In this document: positions 1 to 6,455 of the stretch, piece by piece
Position numbering within the stretch: position 1 is the stretch's first letter
Layout of the letters: every line of letters starts with the position of its first letter
Source: DASSHC01 sp035693105
GTDB lineage: Bacteria > Chloroflexota > Chloroflexia > Thermomicrobiales > Thermomicrobiaceae
Direction: 5' to 3'
DNA length: 8,807 bases
NCBI GenBank assembly: GCA_035693105.1
Contig: DASSHC010000413.1
Span: 1-8,807 of the forward strand
Notes under the pieces: model-generated
Told to the model about the DNA's origin: nothing
Databases searched by the model: none
What the model saw: the letters and a program-made list of their open reading frames with translations, nothing else
Translations under genes and position numbers: made by a program

Positions 1-108
1 GCCCTGCCGCCCTTCCTGGAGCCCTACCGCGCCCAGATCGAGGCCGGGCTGCAGCCGCTGGATACGGCGCCGGCGGCGGGCGGCGGCTCACCAGCTACCG
101 AATCGTAG
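1..108 (+). CDS. C-terminal end of an unrecognised protein (5' truncated)
   Basis: Frame 1 is open from the first base to a TAG stop at 106-108, giving 35 residues. The piece begins ALPPFLEPYRAQIEAGLQPL, which looks like the end of an amphipathic helix. It finishes in a low-complexity Ala/Gly/Ser/Thr tail (AGGGSPATES) typical of a disordered C-terminus. Codon use is GC-rich at third positions, like the other genes here. The gene converges on the minus-strand oxidoreductase, with a 147-bp inverted-repeat element in between. Too little is visible to name a family. A chance open frame is possible, but the coding-like codon use and the sharp change into non-coding sequence favour a real gene end. 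Confidence 0.55.
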   Translation, partial: ALPPFLEPYRAQIEAGLQPLDTAPAAGGGSPATES

Positions 109-178
109 CCAGATTCCGCCTCCACCGCGTCCCGGTCGCACGAAGGCTCACGTTAGGCGCTGTCTTACGTACATGTTG

Positions 179-325
179 GGTGCCGTGTAAGGACGGATCC
201 CTCCACTGCGGTCGGGATGACAGGGCTAATTTGGGGCTGACGACGACGATCAGCATCGTCCGGTAGATCCCTCCTTTTCCCCTGTCATCCCGAGCGCAGT
301 CGAGGGATCCGTCTTCGATGGCACT
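179..325. repeat. 147-bp inverted-repeat (MITE-like) element, copy 1
   Basis: Two 34-nt arms at 192-225 and 280-313 are reverse complements with 2 mismatches. They carry the core TGTCATCCCGAGCGCAGTCG. The 54-nt centre contains a perfect 6-bp hairpin (GACGAT-CAGC-ATCGTC, 245-260). Weaker terminal complementarity reaches the edges: GGTGCC near 179 and GGCAC at 320-324. The whole unit aligns without gaps to copy 2 at 6205-6351. The 5-bp word TGTTG lies at 174-178 and again at 325-329, as a target-site duplication would. The element fills the gap between two converging genes, so its RNA hairpin could terminate transcription from both sides. Mobility is inferred; no transposase is present. Confidence 0.75.
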
Positions 326-406
326 GTTGCCCTCGACGGTCACCGAATCGCTCCCACGCGGCCTCGATCCGGGAGATCCATTCGCACCAGGCTGTTGTCC
401 GATTAC

Positions 407-1312
407 TCAGATAGCGCCTAGCCGGCCTGCCGCGAACTCCTGGCGCAGGGCCGGGAGCGTCTCCGCCGAAAGCCGGCGCAGCTCGTCCGAGATCGGGCCG
501 TACGGCGCGTCGAAGAGGAAGGAGCGCACGCCGATCTGGGCGTACGCGGCCACGTGGGCACGCAACTGGTCGCTTGACTCCAGCGGCGCCGGACCGGTCG
601 AGAGGACCTGGCGGATCGCGCCCGGGTCACGCCCGATCTCGCGGCAGAGCGCGTGCAGCCGGGCCGCCGTCGCCGCGTACTCCTCCGGCGTGCCACCGCC
701 GTCCCACAGATCGGCGTAGCGCGCCACGAAGCGGAGCATGCGCGGACCGGTCGAGCCGATCAGGATCGGCAGATGGCCGTGCACCGGCTTGGGCTCGAAG
801 GGCGCGTTCTCCAACTGGTAATACCGCCCCTGGAAGGTGGTGCGCTCTTGCGTCTCGAGCTGATGAATCAGCTCCACCGCCTCGCCGAAGCGGTCGACCC
901 GCTCGCGCGCCGAGGGGAAGGGAATGCCGTAGGCCCGGTGCTCGCGCTCGTTCCAGGCGGCGCCGAGGCCGAGGATCAGCCGGCCACGGGAGACGTAGTC
1001 GACAGTCACGGCCTCCTTGGCGAGGACGGCCGGGTTGCGGTGGGTCATGCCGACCACCAGCAGCCCAAGCCGCAGCCGCCGGGTGATGGCGGCCATGGCT
1101 GAGAGGAGCGTCCAGCCCTCAAAGGCCAGCCCGTCCTCGCGCTCCCCGAGCGAGAAGAAGTGGTCGTAGGCCCAGGCCGAGTCCCAGCCGGTCTCCTCGG
1201 CGAAGCGCCAGTACGTTTCGATCTCGTCGTAGGTGCGGTACTCCGGCTTGATGACCAGCCCGAAGTCGATCTGATCGGGGCCCGGCGCAGCGGGCGGTGC
1301 GTCGTTGCTCAT
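407..1312 (-). CDS. LLM-class F420-dependent oxidoreductase
   Basis: The 301-residue protein has the normal length for a single-domain bacterial luciferase-like (TIM-barrel) flavin/F420 oxidoreductase. It resembles the Rv1855c-type F420-dependent group. Visible landmarks are WAYDHFF (residues 47-53), the T-x-R-x-P segment THRNPAVLAKEAVTVDYVSR (90-109), GRLILGLGAAW (110-120), the AYG-x-PFPSARERVDRF stretch (127-142), PILIGSTGPRML (182-193) and ADLWDG (200-205). Such enzymes are soluble and move hydride between F420H2 or FMN and small organic substrates; the substrate cannot be read from sequence. The ATG at 1310-1312 is preceded by AAAGGA about 6 nt upstream, which fixes the start. The gene lies 70 bp downstream of the cupin gene on the same strand, so co-transcription is likely. 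F420 rather than FMN use is inferred from family resemblance. Confidence 0.9.
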   Translation of the reverse strand: MSNDAPPAAPGPDQIDFGLVIKPEYRTYDEIETYWRFAEETGWDSAWAYDHFFSLGEREDGLAFEGWTLLSAMAAITRRLRLGLLVVGMTHRNPAVLAKEAVTVDYVSRGRLILGLGAAWNEREHRAYGIPFPSARERVDRFGEAVELIHQLETQERTTFQGRYYQLENAPFEPKPVHGHLPILIGSTGPRMLRFVARYADLWDGGGTPEEYAATAARLHALCREIGRDPGAIRQVLSTGPAPLESSDQLRAHVAAYAQIGVRSFLFDAPYGPISDELRRLSAETLPALRQEFAAGRLGAI

Positions 1313-1382
1313 CTACTATCCTTTCCCGCCGCGCCTGGCCGGTTCGCATCGCGGCGCCGAAGGATCCTCGCACAGGTCCGGC

Positions 1383-1859
1383 TCAGCGGCCAGGGTGCGC
1401 GCTAAGGCCGGCGGGCGGGGCGGGGCAGGGGCCGGTGATCTCGCAGCCGTGGCGGGCGGCGAGGGCGACCAGACGGTCGAGCGGCAGCGGGACGTTACCG
1501 GCCCGCCCCAGTGCGCGGTAGAAGCCCTCGAAGCCGGCTGGTGTGACCGCCACCAGCAGCCGCGCCTCCTCGCCGAGCGCCGCCACGGCGTGCTCGCCGC
1601 CGCGCGGCAGGAAGGCGCTCTCGCCGGGCCGCAGGATCCGCCACACCGCCTCGCTCCAGACGCCGACCTCACCCGAGAGGACGTAGAGCGTCTCGTCCTC
1701 CCAGTGATGGCGGTGGCGCGGCAATTCCTCGCCGTGCCGCACCACGACCTCGATGAGCGCCAGGCGGTCGGCGCTCGCCCGGCTGTCGATTAGGATCGCG
1801 GTGCCGTTCGCGAGCCGCCGCTCGCCGCCGTCAACGTTCTGCGAGCGCGTGTCGCACAT
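1383..1859 (-). CDS. Single-domain cupin (cupin_2-type) protein
   Basis: The 158-residue protein holds both classical cupin motifs intact. Motif 1 is G43-x5-H49-x-H51-x4-E56-x6-G63 (PRHRHHWEDETLYVLSG). Motif 2 is G79-x5-P85-x-G87-x2-H90. His49, His51, Glu56 and His90 are therefore the expected metal ligands of a small beta-barrel. Cupins of this size range from dioxygenases and isomerases to non-catalytic ligand-binding proteins, and nothing here decides which. The roughly 50 residues after the barrel (about 109-158), ending in a Pro-rich tail, add little. The ATG at 1857-1859 has AAGGAGAG about 7 nt upstream, a strong ribosome site. The gene precedes the LLM oxidoreductase by 70 bp, probably in one transcript. 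The inverted repeat at 1889-1974 lies just upstream. Confidence 0.88.
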   Translation of the reverse strand: MCDTRSQNVDGGERRLANGTAILIDSRASADRLALIEVVVRHGEELPRHRHHWEDETLYVLSGEVGVWSEAVWRILRPGESAFLPRGGEHAVAALGEEARLLVAVTPAGFEGFYRALGRAGNVPLPLDRLVALAARHGCEITGPCPAPPAGLSAHPGR

Positions 1860-1888
1860 CAGCGACTCTCCTTCACGTCGGAAACGCA

Positions 1889-1974
1889 GGGAGATGCTTC
1901 GGCTGCGGCCTCAGCATGACAAGGAAAAGACAGCCCTCACCCCTGTCATCCTGAGCCGCGGCGAAGGATCTCCC
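1889..1974. repeat. Imperfect inverted repeat of the TGTCATCCTGAG type, short form
   Basis: The left arm 1889-1921 and the right arm 1944-1974 are complementary apart from 3 substitutions and two 1-nt indels. They share the core TGTCATCCTGAG...CGAAGGATC with the two 147-bp elements. The middle differs (CCGCGG instead of CGCAGT) and the spacer is only 22 nt. It lies downstream of the membrane-sensor stop and upstream of the cupin start, all on the minus strand. As RNA it could form a long hairpin and end the sensor transcript. Part of the cupin leader would then derive from the repeat. Confidence 0.65.
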
Positions 1975-2012
1975 CCGCGTCCCACTTAGCAACCCACTCA
2001 CCGCTCAGGCAC

Positions 2013-3608
2013 TCACGCCATCCGCGCGACTACCGGCTCGGCGGTCGCCTGCAGGTGTCCACCGCGCAGCACCGCCAGGTGGGCCAGGCTGTCGGCGGCC
2101 TGCCGCAGCTCGGCCAGGTCGGCCTCGCTATACGCCTGCCCGTTGCGCTTGGGGCCGAGCGCGACCAGCCCGAGCCGCATCCCCTCCCACTCCAGCGGCA
2201 CGCTGACCACCGGCTCATCGTGCCCCTGCCAGACCCCGACCGTCTGCACCGGGTCCAGCGCGCCGTTCGCCAGCAGGTAGACCGCGCCACCCCGGGCCGC
2301 CAGCGAGGCGGCCGCCAGCTCCAGCAGGTGGCCCATCGCCTGCTGCATGTCGAGCACGCCGACGATGGCCTGGAGCTGCCGCCGGTAGGCGCGCAGGTCG
2401 TTGTCCTGCCCGGACGGCTTGAAGCGGCCGTCGACCGCCCCCTGCAGCGCGTTCTTGACCGGCGTGAAGGCCGAGGCCACCACCAGCGTCGTCAGCACGA
2501 TGGCCGCGTCGGAGCTATTGCCGGTCGTGGCCTCGAAGAGCCGCTGGAAGAGGCTGATCGAGGCGGTGTAGAGGCCGCCGAGGATGGCCGTCAGCGGCAG
2601 GTAGACCAGCGTGCGGCTGATCAGCAGGTCGATCTCCCACAGGCGGTAGCGCAGGATCGCGATGCCGACCGTCACCGGCATGATCATGATGAAGAGCGCG
2701 CCGGCGGGGATGCGGATCAGCTCGCAGAACGCGCCGGCGGCGTTGGCGGTGTGCGACGGCGCGAAGATCGCCGGCACGTTGACCGCCAGCGTGCCGACCA
2801 CCGCCACGATCACGCTGAAGAGGGTCCATTTGGTCTGCCAGCGCTCTTTGCGGTTGGCGTGGTGGCGGAAGCGGTAGAGCTGGGCGGCCATGCCGCCCCC
2901 GTACCAGACGAGCCAGAGCAGGAAGGCGAGCTGGTCCGGCCAGGCGAAGGCGCTGACGATCGAGGCCGGGAAGAGCGCCATCGCCAGCGACCAGACCAGC
3001 ACGAGACCGGCCGCGAACCCGGTCCAGCGCGGCACGAAGCGTCCGGTGGGGAAGAGGAGCAGGAAGATCTCGACCAGCGCCCAGCCGAGCATGTGGGTGA
3101 CGCGGGCCAGCAGCTCGAGCAGCGAGTTGGTACCCTCCAGCGCGGTGATCGTCGGCAGCGACGAGGTGCCGAAGACGACCATCATCAGCACCACGAACTT
3201 GATCCACCAGGTGTTGTCGCGGCGCGCGGCGATCAGGGCCGCGACCGCGCAGAAGGTGGCGGCGAAGGCGACCTCCAGCGTCAGGCTGAACCAGGCGAAG
3301 ACGGTGGTGGAGAGCCCCAGCTCGCCCAGCGCCGTGCGCAGCGCCTGCGGGTCGACCGCGCGCATCAGGTCGGAGCGCGCCAGCGGCACGAAGCTGAAGT
3401 CGCGCAACTGCTGGTAGCGCAGCGGCAGGCTGGCCAGGAAGAGGCCGAGGGAGAGCAGGATCAGCCCCAGCCAGCCGGCGCGCGCGGCCAGCGCCCAGCG
3501 GGGATGCAGCGAGGCGTCCTCGCCCGTCTCGGACTTCTCCAGCAGCAGCCTGGCCATGGTGGTCTCCAGGATGCCGGCAAGCGATTCGGTGATCAGTGTG
3601 GCTGACAT
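2013..3608 (-). CDS. Polytopic membrane sensor with C-terminal GAF-like domain, no kinase domain
   Basis: The protein has 531 residues. About ten hydrophobic segments are visible, at roughly 43-62, 102-127, 134-152, 171-187, 197-222, 226-244, 261-283, 298-319, 333-355 and 367-385. The motifs FLLLFPTGRFVPRW (182-195) and LRYRLWEIDLLISRTLVY (319-336) match the membrane half of a group of Chloroflexota and actinobacterial sensor histidine kinases. A linker helix (about 404-432) leads into a GAF-like region (about 433-515). The protein then ends at residue 531 with a TGA, and no H-box or HATPase follows; the 38 bases after the stop show no kinase remnant. The start at 3608 is chosen because GGGAGGG lies exactly 5 nt upstream. 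An in-frame ATG at 3734 would add 42 Arg/Pro-rich residues with no conserved look. It may sense a membrane or small-molecule signal and pass it to a partner, possibly the divergent regulator. That partnership is inferred. Confidence 0.8.
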   Translation of the reverse strand: MSATLITESLAGILETTMARLLLEKSETGEDASLHPRWALAARAGWLGLILLSLGLFLASLPLRYQQLRDFSFVPLARSDLMRAVDPQALRTALGELGLSTTVFAWFSLTLEVAFAATFCAVAALIAARRDNTWWIKFVVLMMVVFGTSSLPTITALEGTNSLLELLARVTHMLGWALVEIFLLLFPTGRFVPRWTGFAAGLVLVWSLAMALFPASIVSAFAWPDQLAFLLWLVWYGGGMAAQLYRFRHHANRKERWQTKWTLFSVIVAVVGTLAVNVPAIFAPSHTANAAGAFCELIRIPAGALFIMIMPVTVGIAILRYRLWEIDLLISRTLVYLPLTAILGGLYTASISLFQRLFEATTGNSSDAAIVLTTLVVASAFTPVKNALQGAVDGRFKPSGQDNDLRAYRRQLQAIVGVLDMQQAMGHLLELAAASLAARGGAVYLLANGALDPVQTVGVWQGHDEPVVSVPLEWEGMRLGLVALGPKRNGQAYSEADLAELRQAADSLAHLAVLRGGHLQATAEPVVARMA

Positions 3609-3814
3609 CCTCACCCTCCCGGTCTGGCGCTCCGCGACACGCCTCCGTCTCGGCGCGGGTCGATCCCGTCTCGTGTCCCAGTCTGGGCCGGCCCCAGCGG
3701 GGGCACCACCAACAGGAGGTGCACACTTCCCCACACTGGCTGCTGTGTTGCCGCGAGCTCCATGTTAAGATGGTGCCCGCGCGACAAGCGACCGAACGAG
3801 CCGGGGTGGAGAGC
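3609..3814. promoter_or_regulatory. Divergent intergenic region between membrane sensor and STAND regulator
   Basis: These 206 bp must hold the promoters of both divergent genes. No convincing -35/-10 pair was found on either strand. The best -10-like word on the plus strand is TAAGAT at 3766-3771, without a well-spaced -35. The Shine-Dalgarno site of the minus-strand gene takes up 3614-3620. Shared control of the two genes is plausible from position only. Confidence 0.4.
3614..3620 (-). promoter_or_regulatory. Ribosome-binding site fixing the membrane-sensor start
   Basis: The minus strand reads GGGAGGG followed by 5 nt and ATG at 3608. This is near-ideal Shine-Dalgarno spacing. It argues against the longer in-frame start at 3734. 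Confidence 0.7.
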
Positions 3815-6139
3815 ATGGTCGAGGGCCAGGGGAGTTCATTCGGCGCGCGGCTGCGCCGCCTGCGGGAAGCGGCCGGGCTGAGCCAGGAGCAGTTGGCCGA
3901 GCGCGCCGGGCTCTCGGCCAACGCTATCGGGGCGCTCGAGCGCGGCGACCGCCAGCGTCCCTACCCCAACACCGTACGCGCCCTCGCCGACGCGCTGGAG
4001 CTGGCTCCCGGCGAGCGGGAGGCGCTGATCGCCCTGGCGCGCGGGCGCGGCGTGGCGGAGGCGCGGCCGGCGCCGGATGGCCTGCCGCCCGACGCGGCCC
4101 TGCCGCTCCCACCGACGCCGTTGATCGGGCGCGACGCGGAGACGGAGGCGGTCGCGCGCCTGCTGGCCGGCGCCGAGCCGCGGCCACACTTGCTGACGCT
4201 GACCGGGCCGGGCGGGGTGGGCAAGACCCGCCTGGCGCTGGCGGCGGCGCGCACGGCGGCCCCCGCCTTCCCCGGCGGCGTGGCCTTCGTGCCGCTGGCC
4301 TCGCTGGCCGATCCGGCGCTGCTGTTTCCCACCATCGCGCGGGGGGTGGGGCTACGCGACCGTGGCGAGCTGGCCCCACGCGAGTTGCTGGCGCAGCACC
4401 TGCGCGAGCGGCGGCTCCTGCTGGTGCTCGACAACCTGGAGCAGCTGCTGGACGCCGCGCCGGAGATCGCCGAGCTGCTGGAGGATTGCCCCTCGCTCAG
4501 CGTGCTGGCGACCAGCCGGGCCGCGCTGCGCCTGCGCGCCGAGCAGGAGTATCCGGTCGAGCCGCTCCCCCTGCCGGAGCTACGCCACGTGCCGAGCGCG
4601 GACGAGGTAGCCGCGGCGCCGGCCGCGCAGCTCTTCGTGGCGCGGGCCCGCGCCAGCGCGCCCGGCTTCAGCCTGACCGACGACAACGCGCCCTCGGTGG
4701 CGGCCATCTGCCACCAGCTCGACGGCCTGCCGCTGGCGCTGGAGCTGGCCGCGGCCTGGGTCAAGCTCCTGCCGCCCAGCGCGCTGCTGGCGCGCCTCGA
4801 TCGCACGCTGGCGACCGGCTGGACGCGCGACGTGCCCGACCGGCAGAAGACGATGCACGCCACGCTCGACTGGAGCTACGACCTCCTCTCGGCCGGCGAG
4901 CAGGCGCTCCTACGCCGGCTGGCCGTCTTCGCTGGCAGCTTCACCCTGGAAGCGGCCGAGGCGGTCGGCGCCGGCGACGACAGCTTGCAACTGCTGGGCG
5001 GGCTGGTGGAGCAGTCGCTGATCCGCGCCCGCGATCAGGGCGACGCGATCCGCTACACCATGCTGGAGACAGTGCGCCAGTATGGGCTGGAGCGGCTGGC
5101 CGAGGCGGGCGAGCTGGAGGAGGCACGGCAACGGCACGCCGCCTGGTACCTGGCCTTCGTCGAGCCGACGCGTGCGCTGCTGCGCGGGCCGGAGCAGATC
5201 GCCTGGCTCGACCAGCTCGAGGTGGAGCTGGACAACCTCCGCGCCGCCATGGGCTGGGGGTTCGAGCACGGCGAGCCGGAGCTGGGCACGCGCCTGGCGG
5301 CCGGCCTCGATCGCTTCTGGCAGTACCACCCGCGCGTCCGGGAGGGACGAAGCTGGCTGGAGCGCGGCCTGACCGGCGAGGCGCCGCTGGAGCCCGCGCT
5401 GCGCGCCCGGGCGCTGGCGCTCTCGGGCTGGCTGGCGCGCTTCCAGGCCGATTTCGCCGCCTCCGCCGCGCGCCTCACCGAGGCGCTCGATCTGTTCCGC
5501 GCGAGCGAGGACCGGGCCGGCGCCACCGATCCCCGCGACGCGCTCGGCGACCTCGCCTACTTCCAGGACGACTACGCCCGGGCTCGGGCGCTCCATGAGG
5601 AGAATCTGGCCGCGCGGCATGCCCTGGGCGACGCCTGGGGCGTGGCGATGTCGCTCAACAGCCTCGGCTGGATCGCGTTCTCCAGCGGCGACTTTCCCAC
5701 GGCTCGCACGCTGCTGCAGGCGAGCCTGAGCGGGTTCCGGCCGACGGGCGACCGGCGCAGCGTGGCGATGGCGCTCGACGGGCTGGGCCGGGTCGCGCTG
5801 GCCGTGCATGACGCGGCAACGTCGCTGGCGCTCCACCGTGAGAGCGTGGAGCTCTTCCAGGCGCTCGGGAGCGCCATCGACAGCGGTCTGGCGGTGGAAG
5901 GGATCGCGGCCGCGCTGGCGCACCGGGGCGACGGTGAATCCGCTGCCCGGCTCTTCGGCGCGGTCGAGGCGCACTTCGAACGGCTGCACGTCAGCCCGCG
6001 CGTGGCGCACTTCCGGCAGCACGAGCCGATCTTCGCCGCCGCGCGCGAGGCGCACGGCGAGGCCCGCTGGGACGCAGCCCTGGCGGAGGGGCGGCATCTC
6101 TCACTGGAGGACGCCATCGGCGGGGTGCTCGACGACTGA
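3815..6139 (+). CDS. XRE-HTH / NB-ARC (STAND) ATPase / TPR transcriptional regulator
   Basis: The 774-residue protein has three parts. Residues 9-65 are an XRE-type helix-turn-helix (LRRLREAAGLSQEQLAERAG, then ANAIGALERG). Residues about 101-400 are an NB-ARC-type NTPase. It has Walker A GPGGVGKT (131-138), Walker B LLLVLDN (201-207), sensor-1-like LATSRAAL (231-238), the GLPLAL box (304-309) and the winged-helix segment MHATLDWSYDLL (347-358). Residues about 440-774 are helical repeats of TPR type, ending in the RLFGAVEAHFERL-type tail usual in this family. Such proteins are signal-gated switches: ligand binding to the repeats drives nucleotide exchange, oligomerisation and DNA binding. All NTPase motifs are intact. 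ATG 3815 is preferred because it sits just before the HTH with GGGGTGG upstream; GTG 3806 and ATG 3770 are in-frame alternatives. Targets are unknown; the divergent sensor gene is a candidate. Confidence 0.92.
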   Translation: MVEGQGSSFGARLRRLREAAGLSQEQLAERAGLSANAIGALERGDRQRPYPNTVRALADALELAPGEREALIALARGRGVAEARPAPDGLPPDAALPLPPTPLIGRDAETEAVARLLAGAEPRPHLLTLTGPGGVGKTRLALAAARTAAPAFPGGVAFVPLASLADPALLFPTIARGVGLRDRGELAPRELLAQHLRERRLLLVLDNLEQLLDAAPEIAELLEDCPSLSVLATSRAALRLRAEQEYPVEPLPLPELRHVPSADEVAAAPAAQLFVARARASAPGFSLTDDNAPSVAAICHQLDGLPLALELAAAWVKLLPPSALLARLDRTLATGWTRDVPDRQKTMHATLDWSYDLLSAGEQALLRRLAVFAGSFTLEAAEAVGAGDDSLQLLGGLVEQSLIRARDQGDAIRYTMLETVRQYGLERLAEAGELEEARQRHAAWYLAFVEPTRALLRGPEQIAWLDQLEVELDNLRAAMGWGFEHGEPELGTRLAAGLDRFWQYHPRVREGRSWLERGLTGEAPLEPALRARALALSGWLARFQADFAASAARLTEALDLFRASEDRAGATDPRDALGDLAYFQDDYARARALHEENLAARHALGDAWGVAMSLNSLGWIAFSSGDFPTARTLLQASLSGFRPTGDRRSVAMALDGLGRVALAVHDAATSLALHRESVELFQALGSAIDSGLAVEGIAAALAHRGDGESAARLFGAVEAHFERLHVSPRVAHFRQHEPIFAAAREAHGEARWDAALAEGRHLSLEDAIGGVLDD

Positions 6140-6204
6140 GCGACGATCCCGACGATCCTGGAGCGCCAGTGCTCAGAGAGGGATGCTGTCCACCGAGAAG
6201 CCTG

Positions 6205-6351
6205 GGTGCCGGGTGAGGACGGATCCTTCGACTGCGCTCAGGATGACAGGGAGAATTCGGGGCTGACGACAAGGACTTGCCACGTCCGAAAGGCCCCATC
6301 CCTTACCCTGTCATCCTGAGCGCAGTCGAAGGATCCGTCCTCACTTGCACC
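6205..6351. repeat. 147-bp inverted-repeat (MITE-like) element, copy 2
   Basis: The arms at 6213-6251 and 6306-6344 are perfect 39-nt reverse complements, containing CCTGTCATCCTGAGCGCAGT. The centre is 54 nt, exactly as in copy 1, and shares GGGGCTGACGAC with it. The terminal words GGTGC (6205-6209) and GCACC (6347-6351) match the ends of copy 1. No flanking direct repeat was found. The element sits between the stop of the STAND regulator and the stop of the minus-strand ATPase, again a convergent junction. The perfect arms suggest recent activity or selection for the hairpin, possibly as a two-way terminator. Confidence 0.8.
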
Positions 6352-6394
6352 AAAACGCACTCGGTAGCCACCCCCGTCCCCCACGCACGCAGCG

Positions 6395-6406
6395 CACGGG
6401 GCCGTG
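6395..6406. other. Small hairpin between copy 2 and the ATPase gene
   Basis: CACGGGGCCGTG is a perfect dyad. A second one, TCGGTTCACCGA, follows at 6420-6431. Both lie downstream of the minus-strand ATPase stop. Neither is followed by a T-run on that strand, so a classical intrinsic terminator is not supported. A run of 9 C (6442-6450) lies just past the stop codon. Confidence 0.3.
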
Positions 6407-6455
6407 AGTAAGGGCGTGTTCGGTTCACCGACCCTCGTGCTCCCCCCCCCGGCGG

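Noticed and set aside
2055..3605. A 516-codon open frame on the plus strand opposite the membrane sensor
   Set aside because: Its translation is almost all Arg, Gln, Asp, His and Gly with no domain. It is the antisense shadow of a GC-rich gene whose minus-strand product shows clear membrane segments and motifs.
3609..3734. A 42-residue N-terminal extension of the membrane sensor from ATG 3734
   Set aside because: The segment is Arg/Pro/Gly-rich, and a near-perfect Shine-Dalgarno site sits 5 nt before the inner ATG at 3608.
3596..3814. In-frame upstream extension of the STAND regulator to near 3596
   Set aside because: The added residues (MWLTSSPSRSGAP...) look unconserved, overlap the ribosome site and start of the divergent gene, and lie outside the HTH fold.
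4910..6097. A 395-codon open frame on the minus strand inside the STAND regulator
   Set aside because: It is a composition-driven shadow. The plus strand encodes intact NB-ARC and TPR sequence across the same bases.
3815..6139. STAND protein as an anti-phage (Avs-like) defence ATPase
   Set aside because: The XRE-HTH front end, GLPLAL box and C-terminal tail fit the widespread transcriptional regulator family. No nuclease or other effector domain is present.
6141..6158. Tandem 9-bp duplication CGACGATCC right after the STAND stop
   Set aside because: There are only two copies and no further structure. It is most simply a slippage event.
6442..6450. Run of nine C as a possible phase-variable tract
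   Set aside because: It lies outside any coding region, just beyond the ATPase stop, so length changes would not alter a protein. It may only be a sequencing-sensitive homopolymer.
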